From Nemophila menziesii (lineage: Eukaryota > Streptophyta > Magnoliopsida > Boraginales > Hydrophyllaceae), in assembly GCA_029959085.1 (NCBI GenBank), contig JARWIR010000008.1, positions 22,306,001 to 22,370,000 on the forward strand: a stretch of 64,000 nucleotides of DNA, read 5' to 3'. The notes beneath the pieces were generated by a model that made no database searches, was not told the DNA's origin, and saw nothing but the letters and a program-made list of their open reading frames with translations. Positions 22,555 to 35,390 of the stretch are shown piece after piece; position 1 is the first letter of the stretch, and the number at the start of each line of letters is the position of its first letter. Both the position numbers and the translations under genes were made by a program.

Positions 22555-23800
22555 AACTTCGATTTATTTATATTTAAGATAAACTTTGTTGTCATCGCCT
22601 CCTTTTCCTTTTTTTACTGACAATGCTAGTAAAAACAATCATATATATACATATTTTATGAAAACTTATCTGCAAAGCAGACTTTTCACCACTATCATGA
22701 TCACAACCTCATTGGAGCTATGATCACCACCGCGTTGATTCAAATATACACTTAGAGGACATAGCATTTTATGCAATTAATGTCATTTTATTCACTACAA
22801 TAAACAGTTTAGTCAGAGAATACAATATTTAATCGTATTTATCATTTTTGTTTACATATCCATTTTCAGAAAGATCAAAAAATACAACTCGTTATAAGGA
22901 AATGCAATTCCATTCACTACATGGAATGTTCTTGATCCAGAGAATGTGATATTATTCAATCAATCTTGTCACCACAATATTTATTTTAGTACACATTTGA
23001 AGATTATTTGATTCCCTTTAAGAATGTATTTCTAATCACTTTAGGGAATAATATCGAGTAAACGGAACGTGAACTATGATTTTGTTATCAACAATTAATT
23101 TTTTGCTTTCTTAAGAGACAAACATTATCATATATTATTTCAAACTTTTATTCGTGATATACCTACTCCAGGATTATATGCATGATATAATACAGGGATA
23201 CGAATATATGTTCTACCCAGTATTATTATGTTTGCTTGTTCGAAACCCTCAATTAACTTAGTGATACATGAGCTTGTCCTAACACTTTTATTACCGCAAT
23301 CTATAGCAAGTAATTGGTTTGTTCGAATGGTAATACTTCAAACATTTACAAGGGAGGTTGCAAATTTTAAATCTTTATTATGAAAATTTTGCACAAATTA
23401 TCCAAAAGAAATAAATGGTGCACTTTATAAAATTATTTAGTTTAGCAAACTTACCAACCCCTAATTTTATGTAATTTTTATGAATAAATTCATTTTGTTA
23501 CGATAATAAATTATCTAACATTAAAGGAATATTTTTTAATGATATGAAAATGTATGAACGCACTTCCGGTAATAATATTACTTTAGTAATATATATAAGA
23601 ACAAAGTTTTAGTTCGTGAGAATTATCTCCATCAATGTGTATCTTAACGCACTCCGAGTTCATTAAAAATTGGAAGCATATTTTTACTATCAAGTCTTTA
23701 CAAAAATAGTTCATACTCCAATTATTTAACACAATTCAATTCTTAAATATATATGAATCCATATGAATTCTTCATCATACAACACTTTTTTCTTCAAACT
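22555..23800. other. Degraded Copia-type internal sequence
   Basis: No legible coding. Words like 'agagaatgtgat' and 'tttctaatca' are shared with 14400-14450 on the other side of the LINE and solo LTR, consistent with one older host element. Possibly eroded gag and protease. Confidence 0.35.
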
Positions 23801-24650
23801 CATAGATTTGAATTAAGACTGCAAGTCTGTCCAAATCTTTTAGATATCGAGCGTTATTATTTAATCTAGCCCTTCAAACTTTTTAAAAGTCTATATAGAT
23901 TTCGAGTCTTTATAATTTAATCCTATCGTCACCCTTAAAGATCCGACCTAGGCTTCAAGCCTTAAAAAAATTGTTGTATGCTTTACGCATACAAAATTTG
24001 TTGAAAGTTGCGGACCACTAAAATTTGTTGAAGGCTTCTAACATAAAAAATTTATGTAGGCTTCAACCCTATTAGTTTATTTATTTATTATTCTTTTGGC
24101 ATATATATTTTGTATATATTTCGATGTAGGATTCGTGCCTATATAAGTTTTGTTATACTTCTTGCCTATAAATTTGTTATAGGTTACAGGCCTATAAATT
24201 TATGTATATGCTTTTGGCGTATAGAATTTGTCGTACGATTCCGGCCTATAAATTTGTTATATGCTGGAATGTATGCTTCGGGCCTATAAACTGTTGAATA
24301 TGAATAATATATATTAACATATAGAATTGTGGATTATATTCTTCAAGAATTATTCTTATAAGACAAATAAATATATAACTTAGCGGTTATATGCTAACAC
24401 TCTACTATCTAAGCCCTTAATTTCAATTCTCCCATGCTACTCAAAGTTTCACTTATACTAATCGAAATTGAGGCTTCAAGTCTACAACTTTAATCTTATC
24501 TTCAAACCTTTGAATTTTATACAAGGGTTAAAACCCTTAAAAATTAAATATTTGTTTCAGGCCTTCTAAAATATAAATATGCTTCAGGCCTTTAAAAAAT
24601 TACATATAGACATCCGGTCATCGAAATACTTGAACTCCAAAAAAAATCAC
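23800..24650 (-). repeat. Degenerate tandem repeats in the Copia-type leader
   Basis: Roughly 30-45 bp units share 'gcttc(a/g)ggcctataaatttgttat' or close variants over about 800 bp. Several units contain a small perfect or near-perfect hairpin (aggcttcaagcct at 23950-23962, gtatgctttacgcatac at 23976-23992). No protein is encoded. The position just inside the presumed 5' LTR corresponds to the untranslated leader. Confidence 0.55.
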
Positions 24651-24689
24651 AAACACCAAATTTAACAAAATAATGATAAAATTGAATTA

Positions 24690-24924
24690 AAAACTTTTAA
24701 TCAAATAAAGACATTAGAGTTATACACTGAAGGAGAAAATATAAAGATATAGATAAAATATTTTCTTGTATTCCAAATCACTAGTTTTTACACAATAAAA
24801 TGAGCCTTATATTTATAGGGGAACTAAAGACCCTTCACTTTCCAAATTTACAAGTAGTGATTAAAAGAATAAATTCTTACCTCTTTGCACATCCACGAGT
24901 AACAAATATAATATATACATAACA
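24690..24924 (-). repeat. 5' LTR remnant of the degraded Copia-type element (left limit uncertain)
   Basis: The right end on the minus strand reads TGTTATGTATATATT. A minus-strand TATA box (CCTATAAATATAAGG) lies at about 24807-24823. It aligns with 11010-11290. No tRNA-Met primer-binding site can be read next to it. Confidence 0.55.
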
Positions 24925-27900
24925 ATATGTTCCAATTGCGGGGTTTGTTAGTTTTACAAAATATATTTAAAATAATAATTAATAAATCAAAATATGCTCA
25001 GAATGATAATTAATAATTGAATAAAATGTATAAAATCAAACTATCCAAAAGTACTATTTTGTGTTTTTATATAATGTTGTGCTCTTCCATATACATTTAT
25101 CCACTTTTGTTTCTCTATGTTGTATACATCTCTCAGTGACGGGCAATATTTTTCTAATTAACTTTTGAAAAGAAAAACTAAATTGTGAAAACATTCAAGA
25201 TCGAATCTTTGGCCAGTATAACCAATGTAAAACTAAAAAATAAAAAAATTACAATCTACTTTCAATATTTTATAATTTACATCATTGCATGCTATTTAAA
25301 AAGGTTGAACCTAGCAAGAGCCACCAGCCACCATATCTACCCAACATTAACCAGGTTGAACCTAACCTAAATAACAACGGGTATACGTTACTAATGAATG
25401 AATGTTGTATAATTTTTGGAAATTATGAAGATTCATGACATATGATATTGAATATATGATCTTGGTGTATTTTTATTATATAACTTCTGAACATACCCGC
25501 TCAAAGTAAGTGAATTTGATGATTGTTTGATTTTTTTTTGAAGTGTTTTCAGGCACAATTACCATTGGAGCTCGTGTAATTGCAAGTACCAATGGTATAT
25601 TTGGATAATTTGTGTAAGCCCAATGAACTACACATCCCAAAATAATTTTCTTTGTAGACATTCACAATATTTTTTCCTATATTATGCAACATTAGTCCCT
25701 AAAATTAATACACAAATGGTTTTTAATTTTGTATTTAGTAATATCTGCCTTGGATGCTTTCACTTCAGAAAGTCGCAAATCCTAGTCTGATTACTAACTT
25801 AGTTTATTTTTTTAGTTTACTATTAATTAAAATTGGTGTTTTTATTTCGTTTTTACTCCTTCATATTTTATAACAAACGTGTCCTACTCTTATGTAGGGA
25901 ATAACCTAACCAATATCAGGCCCTAGATAATAGGATTCTAGGTTAGAAACTCAAGTTTTAAAAGTTTAGTTTGAGAAGGTGCTAGGATCTTGAACAAAAA
26001 TTTTATGGGCCTAGAGTAGGCCTCTAACAACATATACTCAACTCAGCAGCTACATAATATAGAATTGTAGTTCTAGCAAGTGTTAGGGGCTCAAATATAT
26101 ATCATTTGGATATGTTTGATACATTTTGGAACATAATGATAATTGATTTTTTTTGTATAACATGTGGTCTAATAGAATCGCTGAAGGTGAAGCTCTAAGG
26201 GATTGAAAGTTAGTGATATTGTTTTTATGGCACAATGATTTTGTACATAAAATTTATCCATAGTCAATTAGTTTGCAAGTATTATAAAGCACCTCCCTCC
26301 CTCCTCGTCTCTACTATCCAAATAAAATGAATTATGTTGTCTTATATCTGTTGGCTATGATTTCAGTCATCTATGGTCGAACAAATATGTTGGTCTAATA
26401 TATTAAAATAATTTGAATTCCTAGTATTTGATCAAAAAAAAGGTTTTAGCTCTTGAGATGTTTATCCTTGATTCTATGCTATTTTAAAAAGTTTAAAGAT
26501 TTACACAAACTCTTTTATTATTTTTATTATAGTACTCAAGAGGGGTATAAACTAAAGTTGTTGGTTAAACAGTGTATGATGTTGATTCTCCTCTAGGGTA
26601 ACAAGTAAGAATGGAGAATGAAATACAATGTTGAACACTAATAATACATGTGTGTCCCACCATATCCATATAGCTAGGTATATTTTTAATTGTTTCACCT
26701 CCTCCAAAATGTTGTAAATTTTTTTTGGATCTTTATATGATTTTTGTAGTTAGTCTAATTATTGTTTGGATGTTGTTATAAGATGGGTTTCCAATTCAGT
26801 TTGAGGACTTCTTCCTTCGTTTAGATTGAAATACTGATACTCACCCATCGTACCAAAAGGAAATTTCATGGATACTACCATATACCATGTTGATCAATCT
26901 CTACCTCAATCAATCAGAATAATTTATGGGTAATACCTGTTATAAATGTGTAAATTCAAAAGATTTAGTTCAAACCTAAAAAAAAATCATATTTTTTTAT
27001 TTGTTTTGAATTTTTAATCAAATCTTACCAATACCTAGAGTAAGATTTGTTTTCAAATAATTCAATTTACTTTTCGTTCAAATCCTAATCATTATTGTTG
27101 AATGTAGAACACATAGGTTCACAATCATAGTGTGGGTGTGCCCGGTATACTATAATTACATTGTTAGTGTGCCCAATTGTGAGTGCTCAATAAATGGGAG
27201 AAGACTCTTTGATTTTTCTCAATATTATAAGCTATGAAGTATATTTTTTCTCTACTACTCTAAAGAGTCTTGACTTCGTGTGCTTCGTGTTATGAGTTAA
27301 CATTTTCTTTTACTATTTTTTCAATTAATCTTCTTTTTTGCCTATGATATTATATTATATCCAATTTTGTTCAGATTCAAAGACACGCAATATGATCTCC
27401 AATTTTTACCTAAAAGATAATTTTATATATAGTTTAAAAATAATAAATGATATTAAAGTAAATTTATGACACTCGATTTGCATAATTTTAATAAAAAAAT
27501 AACTTTTGAGGTATAATACATGTTAATCTCACAATAAGGGAGATAACATGGTAGATGAAATACCTCAAAAGACATGAGTTATGCACTTTCTTATAAGTTG
27601 TTCAAGATTAATATCATTGTTTTAAACCAGTTGGGGTTTGTTCAACTGCTCATGTTCTTGACTCTCATCTAAGAGGTACAGTATTGGAATCTTCTCCAAA
27701 AAACATAGGTAACTTAGTTCTAGCTTATCTTGAGTTATGAGTCTAGAGGCTTGCATACTTTCTGTGAGATCAGTAGGGTGTTGGCCTAAACCACCCACGT
27801 TTAAAAAAATTATCATTGTTTTATATCATACTTGCTAATTGACTGTGAAATTAACTTTTGGATTCTTTTCACTTGATCCAATCGGTGTCTCCTTTTATAA

Positions 27901-28355
27901 TTTAACGTTTAATATTTATATTGAAATTTATTCATCCCAAAGAAAAACTTATACTGACTTAAAAAATTATCTTATCTTTTTATTAAGTTGGGTTAATGAC
28001 CCACTGATTATCCCATTGTTATATTTGAAAACCTTATCTCCGTTAAGTTTTATGTTCAAATAAGATCAATGATTTCTCCCATTGGTCGAGTATTCATGCG
28101 ATAACTAAGATGTTTTGGGATTAAATTTTAGTGGAGTCAAAATGATACTCAAATGTATTATTAATGACAAATTAATTAGAAAAATATATACTTTTAATTT
28201 TTATTAAATGGAAATGAAGATTTCAATTCCTACTTAATTACAAGTTTTGATGTACAACACGGTTTGAAGGCCACAACTGTCAACCAGAGCCTAGCGTCTT
28301 GGCAAGATTACAATAGGATTAGGCGGTTTTGAATCCCAATATGTAATATATTTAG

Positions 28356-28357
<2 letters not shown>

Positions 28358-28395
<38 letters not shown>
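28358..28395. repeat. (AT)n microsatellite, 38 bp
   Basis: Uninterrupted alternating A/T over 38 bases. Confidence 0.95.
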
Positions 28396-28398
<3 letters not shown>

Positions 28399-28630
28399 AA
28401 ACAATTTTATTTATTTTAAGTCATAAATTCATCTAACAACAATATGATATATCTAACAATACTATAGTTATAATATCAATTCAGGAATTTTCGAAGAGTA
28501 AGAAGATAATAGATGTGTTAGACGGTCATTTTTTCATTAATAATTGTCAAAGCGATCTAGGCTCCGCTTTCACAAAGCCTAAGGAACTAAGCTAAAATGT
28601 CCAACATATTTATTAGGCGTATGTGGATGA

Positions 28631-28649
28631 GGGGGGGGGGGGGGGGGGG
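28631..28649. repeat. G19 homopolymer
   Basis: Nineteen consecutive G on the plus strand in AT-rich surroundings, followed by 'ttgact'. It could be partly an assembly or sequencing artefact in length. Confidence 0.85.
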
Positions 28650-30997
28650 TTGACTTTATACCACAGTTACTATTATTTAAATCTTGATAAAATATTTTTC
28701 TATTAAATTATATTATACTTATTTTATTTTATATTTTATTTAAAACTAATTCACCACTGCAAAATCCAGCGGCCACCACCAACACCTTAGAAAAAATTAT
28801 TAAGATAGTTTGTTACTCAAAAAAGAAATCAATATTTTTACAGTTTTAAACACGTCAAATCCATACTTCTTATTGTAAATTTTTTTAGATTTATGATTTT
28901 TTTCCTCGATTCACGATTTTGTGTATTTGGAATATATTTAAAACAATGTATTGTTTTAAAAGAAATACTCAAAAACAGTTTGTATTCTAGAATACACAAA
29001 ACTATATTGTGTATTTCATTATACAAAATAAATAGATGTGTTACCAAAGCACATGAAGCTACGAGGAAGGCTCCAAAAAAGAGATTAAGGCTGCCCAATC
29101 TGCACCACCTAATAAAAGAGAGAGAAAAATAAGACAAAAATACCATATTAGATAGAAGAGGGCGTGCTATATAATTTGTGGAGAAGGAAAGTTTTTACAC
29201 TGCATTTTAAAATTTTATTGAGTTGCCTAGGTAAGAGAAATTCGGGAATGTTCGACCAATAGAAAGGCACCTCAGATGATATCTAAAAGACAAAGAAGAC
29301 AAATCCGTGAATATATGAATTCAGTTTTTTTGTATTAATCATGTGTATATGTAAGACTAGGGTGTTTTGATTTTTCAAATAAGGTTAGTTTTGGGAATGT
29401 GAATTCTTGGAAATATTAATAGTGAATATGCATAGTTATGGATAGTTGCGGTTATGTATATGTTATCCAGTTTTCTAGTTTTTTTTATAATCAACCTACA
29501 TGTGTAATTTGATAGGTATATGGTATGTAAAAAGTGGGAAGTTCATGCCGGATTGTACATTATTTGCAACTTAGTAATTTTATACACTATCTTCTCATAT
29601 TTGATATGGCTTGATGTAATTATAACCAAAATAATAACATAAATATAATCAAAGTAATGAGAAATTTCATGTTAATCTATAAAAGTAATCCATGTAATTG
29701 ATAAATGTTGTTCAAATTACACAAATTCACAACCATTGTGTAACTACTAACACTACCATTAATCAAAACAATATATTTTCAAGAAAATGTTATTTAAAAC
29801 AAACCAATTTTTAATGCAAGGAAAACATGTGTTACAAGCATGTCGGAATGTGTAGCATTTCTATGTTCGAGTCATATTTCGGGATTCATCCATTCAAGTC
29901 TTGACTTGTACAAATTGATTCCCCAACCACATGTGCAGAAACAACAAGTGACCATTGTCTTTCTACACTAGAGATGTCAGGCCACACCATCTTGTATAAT
30001 GAGTGCATTCCCACCTCATAAATATTGTCCCTTTGTCTCCATGATCGTTGGATTTCCAAACCAAGATTTGCGGCTTTGCGCTAACATATCAAAAGTAATC
30101 GTCATCAAAAGAAAATTTGATGTTTCCATCTCGCCTATCCCTATTCTTCATGTAGTCATTGGTTTTGTTAATCTAATATGTAGGAGACATCCTATAAATT
30201 CTCGCCGCGCAGGAATTTAAACCTAGCACAATATAGTTAAAATCAAAATTAACTAGCAAACTTAACAATACAATTAACAAATTACGAAATGCATACTAAA
30301 TAACCAACCAGAACTAAAATCAAACAACTAATAGGAAATTAACAATTACATTAAAAACTAATAAATAACATATACTACATAATGAATTAGGAAAAATAAA
30401 TTTACATATAAACTAGAATTCAAATGCCTCAATGATATTATAAATCCAACCATCCGAATTTAGCTAAAAATTGTATTCTAATTTCAATCAACCCTAAAAA
30501 CGATACAAACGATTAAAATATCTAATTCGTATGGTACCTCAAATTTAAATTCTAATTCTACAAAAAATTAACATAATATTATTCCAATAAACCCAATATA
30601 ATAAACTTGATGATATTCAAATTCCCCAAAAATATTAACCCAAAAAACTTATCAGAAAATATTCAAATTAATACAATGTATCCCAATGTTTACACCTACA
30701 TTCGAATTTGAAAAACCTACAAAAAAATTAAACCTAATGTAAAAACAATTAACCCTAAAAAATAACTCAAATTTTATTCGAAATTACATGAAAATTAACC
30801 ATATAAATCTCAATTAACCCTATAAAATTAAATTAAATTATGGGAAACTAGTAAAATATTATTTCAATTTTTTTATTTTCTTTGTGAGAACCCTTGGTAA
30901 TCGAAATGGAAATAGAAGCTTTGGAAATGAAAATGAATATCGGTTAAGTTAATAGCATTGGAGAAAATGGGTTTAGGGGAAAAAGGATTATATATGG

Positions 30998-32499
30998 TGG
31001 TGTCGCCTAAGGTGTGATAAAATAATGTATAAAATAAGTGCAAATAAACACCCTACGCTGAGCACGGTTCTGCAAGTATTACATGATGTATGCAAGTTTT
31101 AATGATAAGAAGATTCGTTCCTTAGAGACTACGAAAGTTATGAAGAACTTATGAAAATTATCAAGTGCAAATATGAGAGCTAGAACAGATAATACGCAAG
31201 AGTAAAGAAGAGAAAGATAGATTTTATTTGGTTTTTAAATAGAAAATCAAACTACTAAATTAGAAGACAGAAAATTAAATTAAGCTAAGAACAAATAGTA
31301 TGATAGTTTAGCCTGAATAATTAGCAAGTAACCCCCACTAATTTTTCCGTTCTAAACATGTAAGGGTGAATCATGTAGTATTTCCATGTTCGATTTCAAT
31401 TGTACTAGGTAGTTTCAAATAGGGTTTACCTGTGTCACTAAGAACCTAAGCAAACTTTTCCTGCAATTGATTAAATGGCAATACACCAAACCATAGTGAC
31501 AATCTAGTTAGGTTGATTTGTCAGGTCTAAAACTTACAGTAGACGCTATGTGTTGTTTCCAATAGTTAAATATGCCTTACCTAATGACTTATCTAACTAC
31601 TATGAAGGTAATCCTATACGGCTGTAGTCCGCGAAGAAAATAGATTATAAATCAAACACATAGACAGAGAAATAAATGAATTCAATTTAAAACATATAAT
31701 ACTCAAATTAGATAGATGTCAATCAAAACTAGGGTTCATACATATATGCTAAAGCTCAGGCTAAATTTATTTAATTCATACTAAAGAAAGAAAAGAAAAG
31801 AATTACAGAATTTGAAGGTTGAAGAAGACATGATTGACGCACAGCTCCTTCCAAACTTCTCTTCTTGTGTTGTAGCTTCTTCCTGGCCTAAGGTTTGGCT
31901 AAGGATGATTTCTTTATGATAAGAGGCTGTATTTATAGGGTGTAGGAAGACCTAATTCGTTTCATGAAGTATAAGGTAGGTAATGGACTCCTAGCCCAAC
32001 TCAAATTTGTAACCCTAAAATATGGAATCAGTCCCGTTTTTGTTTTGGTCTTAACAACTTCAATACTTATCCGTTTGACGCGTATGGGTAGTCGAAATTC
32101 ATCGTCTCGGAAAGATATTTAACTTTGCTCTTGACCGTTCTTCCAAATTCCTCCCCGATTCTGAGATATAAGCCCATTTGTGGTCGTGGGTGGTGAAATT
32201 CATATTTATTTGGCAGCTTCATCTTTCTATATTTTAGCTTTTGTTTCCTTATCTCCAATTTCCATGTTTATCCTCTTTCCTTTAGCTCTTAGAATTAACT
32301 TGGACTCTACCATATATCTTAAAGCTTCACACTAAATAAATAATTAAACCCAATATGCTCTAAAAATAATAAATAATTAAATCAAGACACAAAACAGGAA
32401 AGTGTACTAAATCATGAGAAAATCGACCTATAATCCAATAAATACACCTAAAATGATGTCTCCAACTAATAATAAATCATCACAAATGGGGAGACATCA
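30998..32499 (-). mobile_element. Solo LTR, Athila family, minus orientation, TSD TATGG
   Basis: On the plus strand it begins TGGTGTCGCCTAAGGTG and ends GGGAGACATCA. It is flanked by TATGG at 30993-30997 and 32500-32504. It is colinear over 1.5 kb with the old Athila LTRs at 33870 and 53840. A TATA box (minus CTATAAATACA) is at 31928-31938. There is no primer-binding site or polypurine tract outside the ends, so it is a solo LTR. Confidence 0.93.
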
Positions 32500-32504
32500 T
32501 ATGG

Positions 32505-33130
32505 ATATTGGGGGGGGGGATAAATAAGTAAAGTCACATGTTTAAAAGTAAAAAATGGCTGAAAAGCCCACCACCCATTTATAAGAGTGTAAGCATCATT
32601 CTTCGTCTAAATTGGATGGACTAAAGGAATTATCAAAAAAATGTTCAAAGGAGGTAGGTAGTTATTTCCATTATTCAGGCAGGATGGGCATTTTGTAAAA
32701 ATTGTTGGAATGGAGTGTCAAAACATAATCCTTTTAGGAGTGTGGGAGAGGGGGTAGTTGTATAGAATAATGTTCATGTCATATTATTAGTGGTATAATA
32801 AATTTCACAAAAAATTGCACTATTGTTTTGCAGAATACCAATGATCATCATGGGTTATGTAATATATGAGAAAGTAAAAAAGCGATCGACAAATAATGTT
32901 ATGACTGTTATAAAGAGAGAATTTAGGATCCTAGATTATCATTCTAAATTGTCATTTTATCTGAAATTAAAATATATGTTTCATTATGATACGAGCATAG
33001 TCATCCTTTGTAACTACTAAAAATATTTTAATTTTTGATTTTTCTCTCATATGCTTCTCTAAAATGCATCTTTTTCTCATTAATAATCATGTTTATCAAT
33101 GTAATTTAGGATAAATTGAGATCACATATT
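32505..33130. other. Spacer without recognisable gene
   Basis: It starts with a G10 tract at 32510-32519. A 65-residue open frame at 32823-33020 shows no family motif. Nothing else is supported. Confidence 0.45.
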
Positions 33131-33438
33131 CATGACATTACAATTGAGGTCATTAGTAGTGTATTGTGACCGTGATTCCTTGAGTATAGACTGAGTTGAA
33201 TTGTAACTTGGGGGATGGAAAACAAATATGGTAACATATCTACCTGGGGGCGGGTGGAGTTTGCTAGCCCCCCACATGCCTCGTCATGACATTACAATCG
33301 CGGTCATTAGTAGTGTATTGTGACTGCGATTCCTTGAGTATAGACTGAGTTAAATTATAACTGGAGTATGGAAACTACATACAGTAAAATATCTACTTGG
33401 GGGGGGGGGGAGGTTGCTAGCCCCCATATGCCCCGTGA
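33131..33438. repeat. Two-copy tandem repeat, 154-bp period
   Basis: Copy 1 (33131-33284) and copy 2 (33285-33438) both begin catgacattacaat and share 'ggtcattagtagtgtattgtgac' region and 'gctagcccc'. Copy 2 has a G12 tract (33399-33410) where copy 1 has 'gggggcgggtgg'. The duplication is noncoding. Confidence 0.9.
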
Positions 33439-33480
33439 AGCAGTGTAAATTTGTTCAAAAAGGTTGTGGAGAAAATATGA

Positions 33481-33869
33481 GTAGAAATATTATATTTTAC
33501 CACACGAGCATCGACAAGGATGTAATTTTAACTCTTAAATTTTCTTGTTAGTTTAGCCATAACGAGCCACAACAGAAAGTTAGGTTTGACCCTTACAGTT
33601 TATTTAATTTTGTGGTATTTATCCCCAATTTAATAACACAGAGAGAAATCAACCCTCCATCCTAAAAAAACCAGGGTGATGTCTCAAATCCTAATTTATA
33701 TATTGACTCTTGTCCTCTACAAACATGAAATCTTGTGTCCGTCCATATACCCATGTAAACATAAAGTCATATAAACAACCAATTTATTCAATTGAGTTAA
33801 TGGAGATACTTAAGAGTACTTAAATTACTTAATAAAAATAATCAGTTAATATGATTATTTTATGTTAAG
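33481..33869. repeat. Copy A (left part) of a ~1.55-kb tandem duplication
   Basis: It aligns with 56577-56970, for example 'tggtatttatccccaattta' in both. It ends at TTAAG (33865-33869), where the old Athila element is inserted. The rest of copy A resumes at 55356. Noncoding. Confidence 0.85.
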
Positions 33870-35390
33870 TGATGTCCTCTAGGGTGTGATAAAAATATGA
33901 TAAATAAATACGGGAAACAATGCACCAAATCACCCTAGATAAGCACGGTACTGCAAGTATTACAGGACGTATGCAAGTTTTAATGATAAGTCAGATTCAT
34001 TCTCAGGGACTTCGTGTGTTATACGAATGAGGAAATAATCAGAGTAGCAATAACTAATTAAAAGATAGGAACTAAATACAATGATTAAGAGATTAATAAT
34101 TAAAGTAAATAAAAGTAAAGACAAGTAAATAAATATGATAAATATAAGATGAGAGAAGTATGGCATAGGTGTTTGCTAGTATGCACTAATCTTTTTAATT
34201 CTTTCTATCAATTCTAGTTAATAAGGGAGATAATAACTCTTAGATATATAGTCTAGATTATAAATTCCCATACCTTAGACCTTGAGAGAGACTAAGGGGG
34301 CTACGGCACAACCACGAGGCGACCTTAAATAGGGTTATCCTACGCTACTAGGTTCCTAAGTAGTCTTTCCTTCAATTGGTGATATGGTGATTAAAACAAA
34401 CCCTAATGACTATCTAGATAGGCATGGTGTTGTCAGGACCAATTCCTTATTATAGATGTTTATGTGGTGTTCCAATAATTAGACACCCCTTTCGGGCGAC
34501 CATCTAACTACATTTATGAAAGCCTAAAGTGATCAGGATTAGGACATGCAATAATTCAAAGCACATAAAACAGATATATGGTTAAGCAGTTATAATCAGA
34601 TTAAAACATATAATTACCAAAGAAAATAGAAATCATAGAGTATACATAATGCAAAACCCAAGCTATGGGAAAATTAGTTCGTACTTGAAAGAAATAAACT
34701 AAAAAATTGATACAAAAGCTTCATCTTGCTCTCTACAATAACTAAGAATTAATATAAGGTTTAGAACTAAGCAAGGATGATTTACAAGAGTTATAAGGGT
34801 GTATATATAGGCGTAGAGAAGCCCTAGGTCGTTTTCTTGGAGAAAGAGACAAGTAACGAACTCCTAGCCCAACTCAAATTTGTAACCCTAAATTATAGAA
34901 AAAGTAAGATTCTATTGCTGATATGTTTTGGACATATATCCTTCAATAATTATTCGTTTGATGCGTTATTTATATTGAAATCGATCATCTCGGAAATATT
35001 TATCTATTGGTGCAGACCATTCATCCAAATTCCTTGTCAAAATCGAGTTATGATCTCGTCTTTGTACGTGGCTGGTGAATTTCATATTTACTTGGCAGCT
35101 TTATCTTTTCCTTTTTAATATTTGTTACCATTATCTCTAACTTTCATGCATATCTTCTTTTCATATCTCTTATTCTTGACTTTGAATCTAATTAATATCC
35201 ATATATCTCTTTAAAGCTTCACAATAAATAAACAATTAAACCCAATATACTCTAAAAATAATAAATCATTAAATCAAGACATGAAATAGGAAAGTGCACT
35301 AATTCATATGAAAATCGACTAAAAAGACTTCTTAAACACTAAAAATGATGTCTCCAACTAATATTAAATCATCACAAACGGGGAGACATA
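33870..35390 (-). repeat. 3' LTR of the old Athila element
   Basis: The plus strand starts TGATGTCCTCTAGGGTGTGA and ends gggagacata, where the last bases are altered relative to gggagacatca in the partner. A TATA-like box (gtatatatag) is at 34801-34810. The polypurine tract on the minus strand (GAGTTGGGGGTCTT) abuts it at 35391-35405. Confidence 0.9.

Larger units (their letters stand above)
11010..24924 (-). mobile_element. Highly degraded Copia-type element hosting two later insertions
   Basis: Sequences at about 11100-11290 and 24720-24924 align with each other in the same orientation, including a shared 'acatccac(a/g)agt' stretch and a shared (A)TATAATATAT end. They look like the two LTRs, minus-strand oriented. 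Directly inside the left copy is a polypurine tract (minus CAAAAGGAAG at 11291-11300). Post-pol repeats, integrase C-terminal remains and a long leader lie between. Removing the solo LTR and the LINE leaves a Copia-like order. RT and RNase H are not found. Outer LTR ends and target duplication are unresolved. Confidence 0.6.
24930..30992. other. Long AT-rich intergenic stretch without a recognisable gene
   Basis: About 6 kb with only short open frames, none of which shows a family motif, codon pattern or splice context I can support. These include 25185-25370, 27839-28063, 28893-29132 and 29999-30220. 30230-30860 is almost purely A/T with repeated 'aaccctaaa' words. The stretch holds a dinucleotide repeat (28358-28395) and a long G tract (28631-28649). 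It may contain eroded transposons. Confidence 0.5.

Noticed and set aside
28838..29146. 102-residue minus and 79-residue plus overlapping frames
   Set aside because: AT-rich chance frames on both strands with no motif or conserved pattern.
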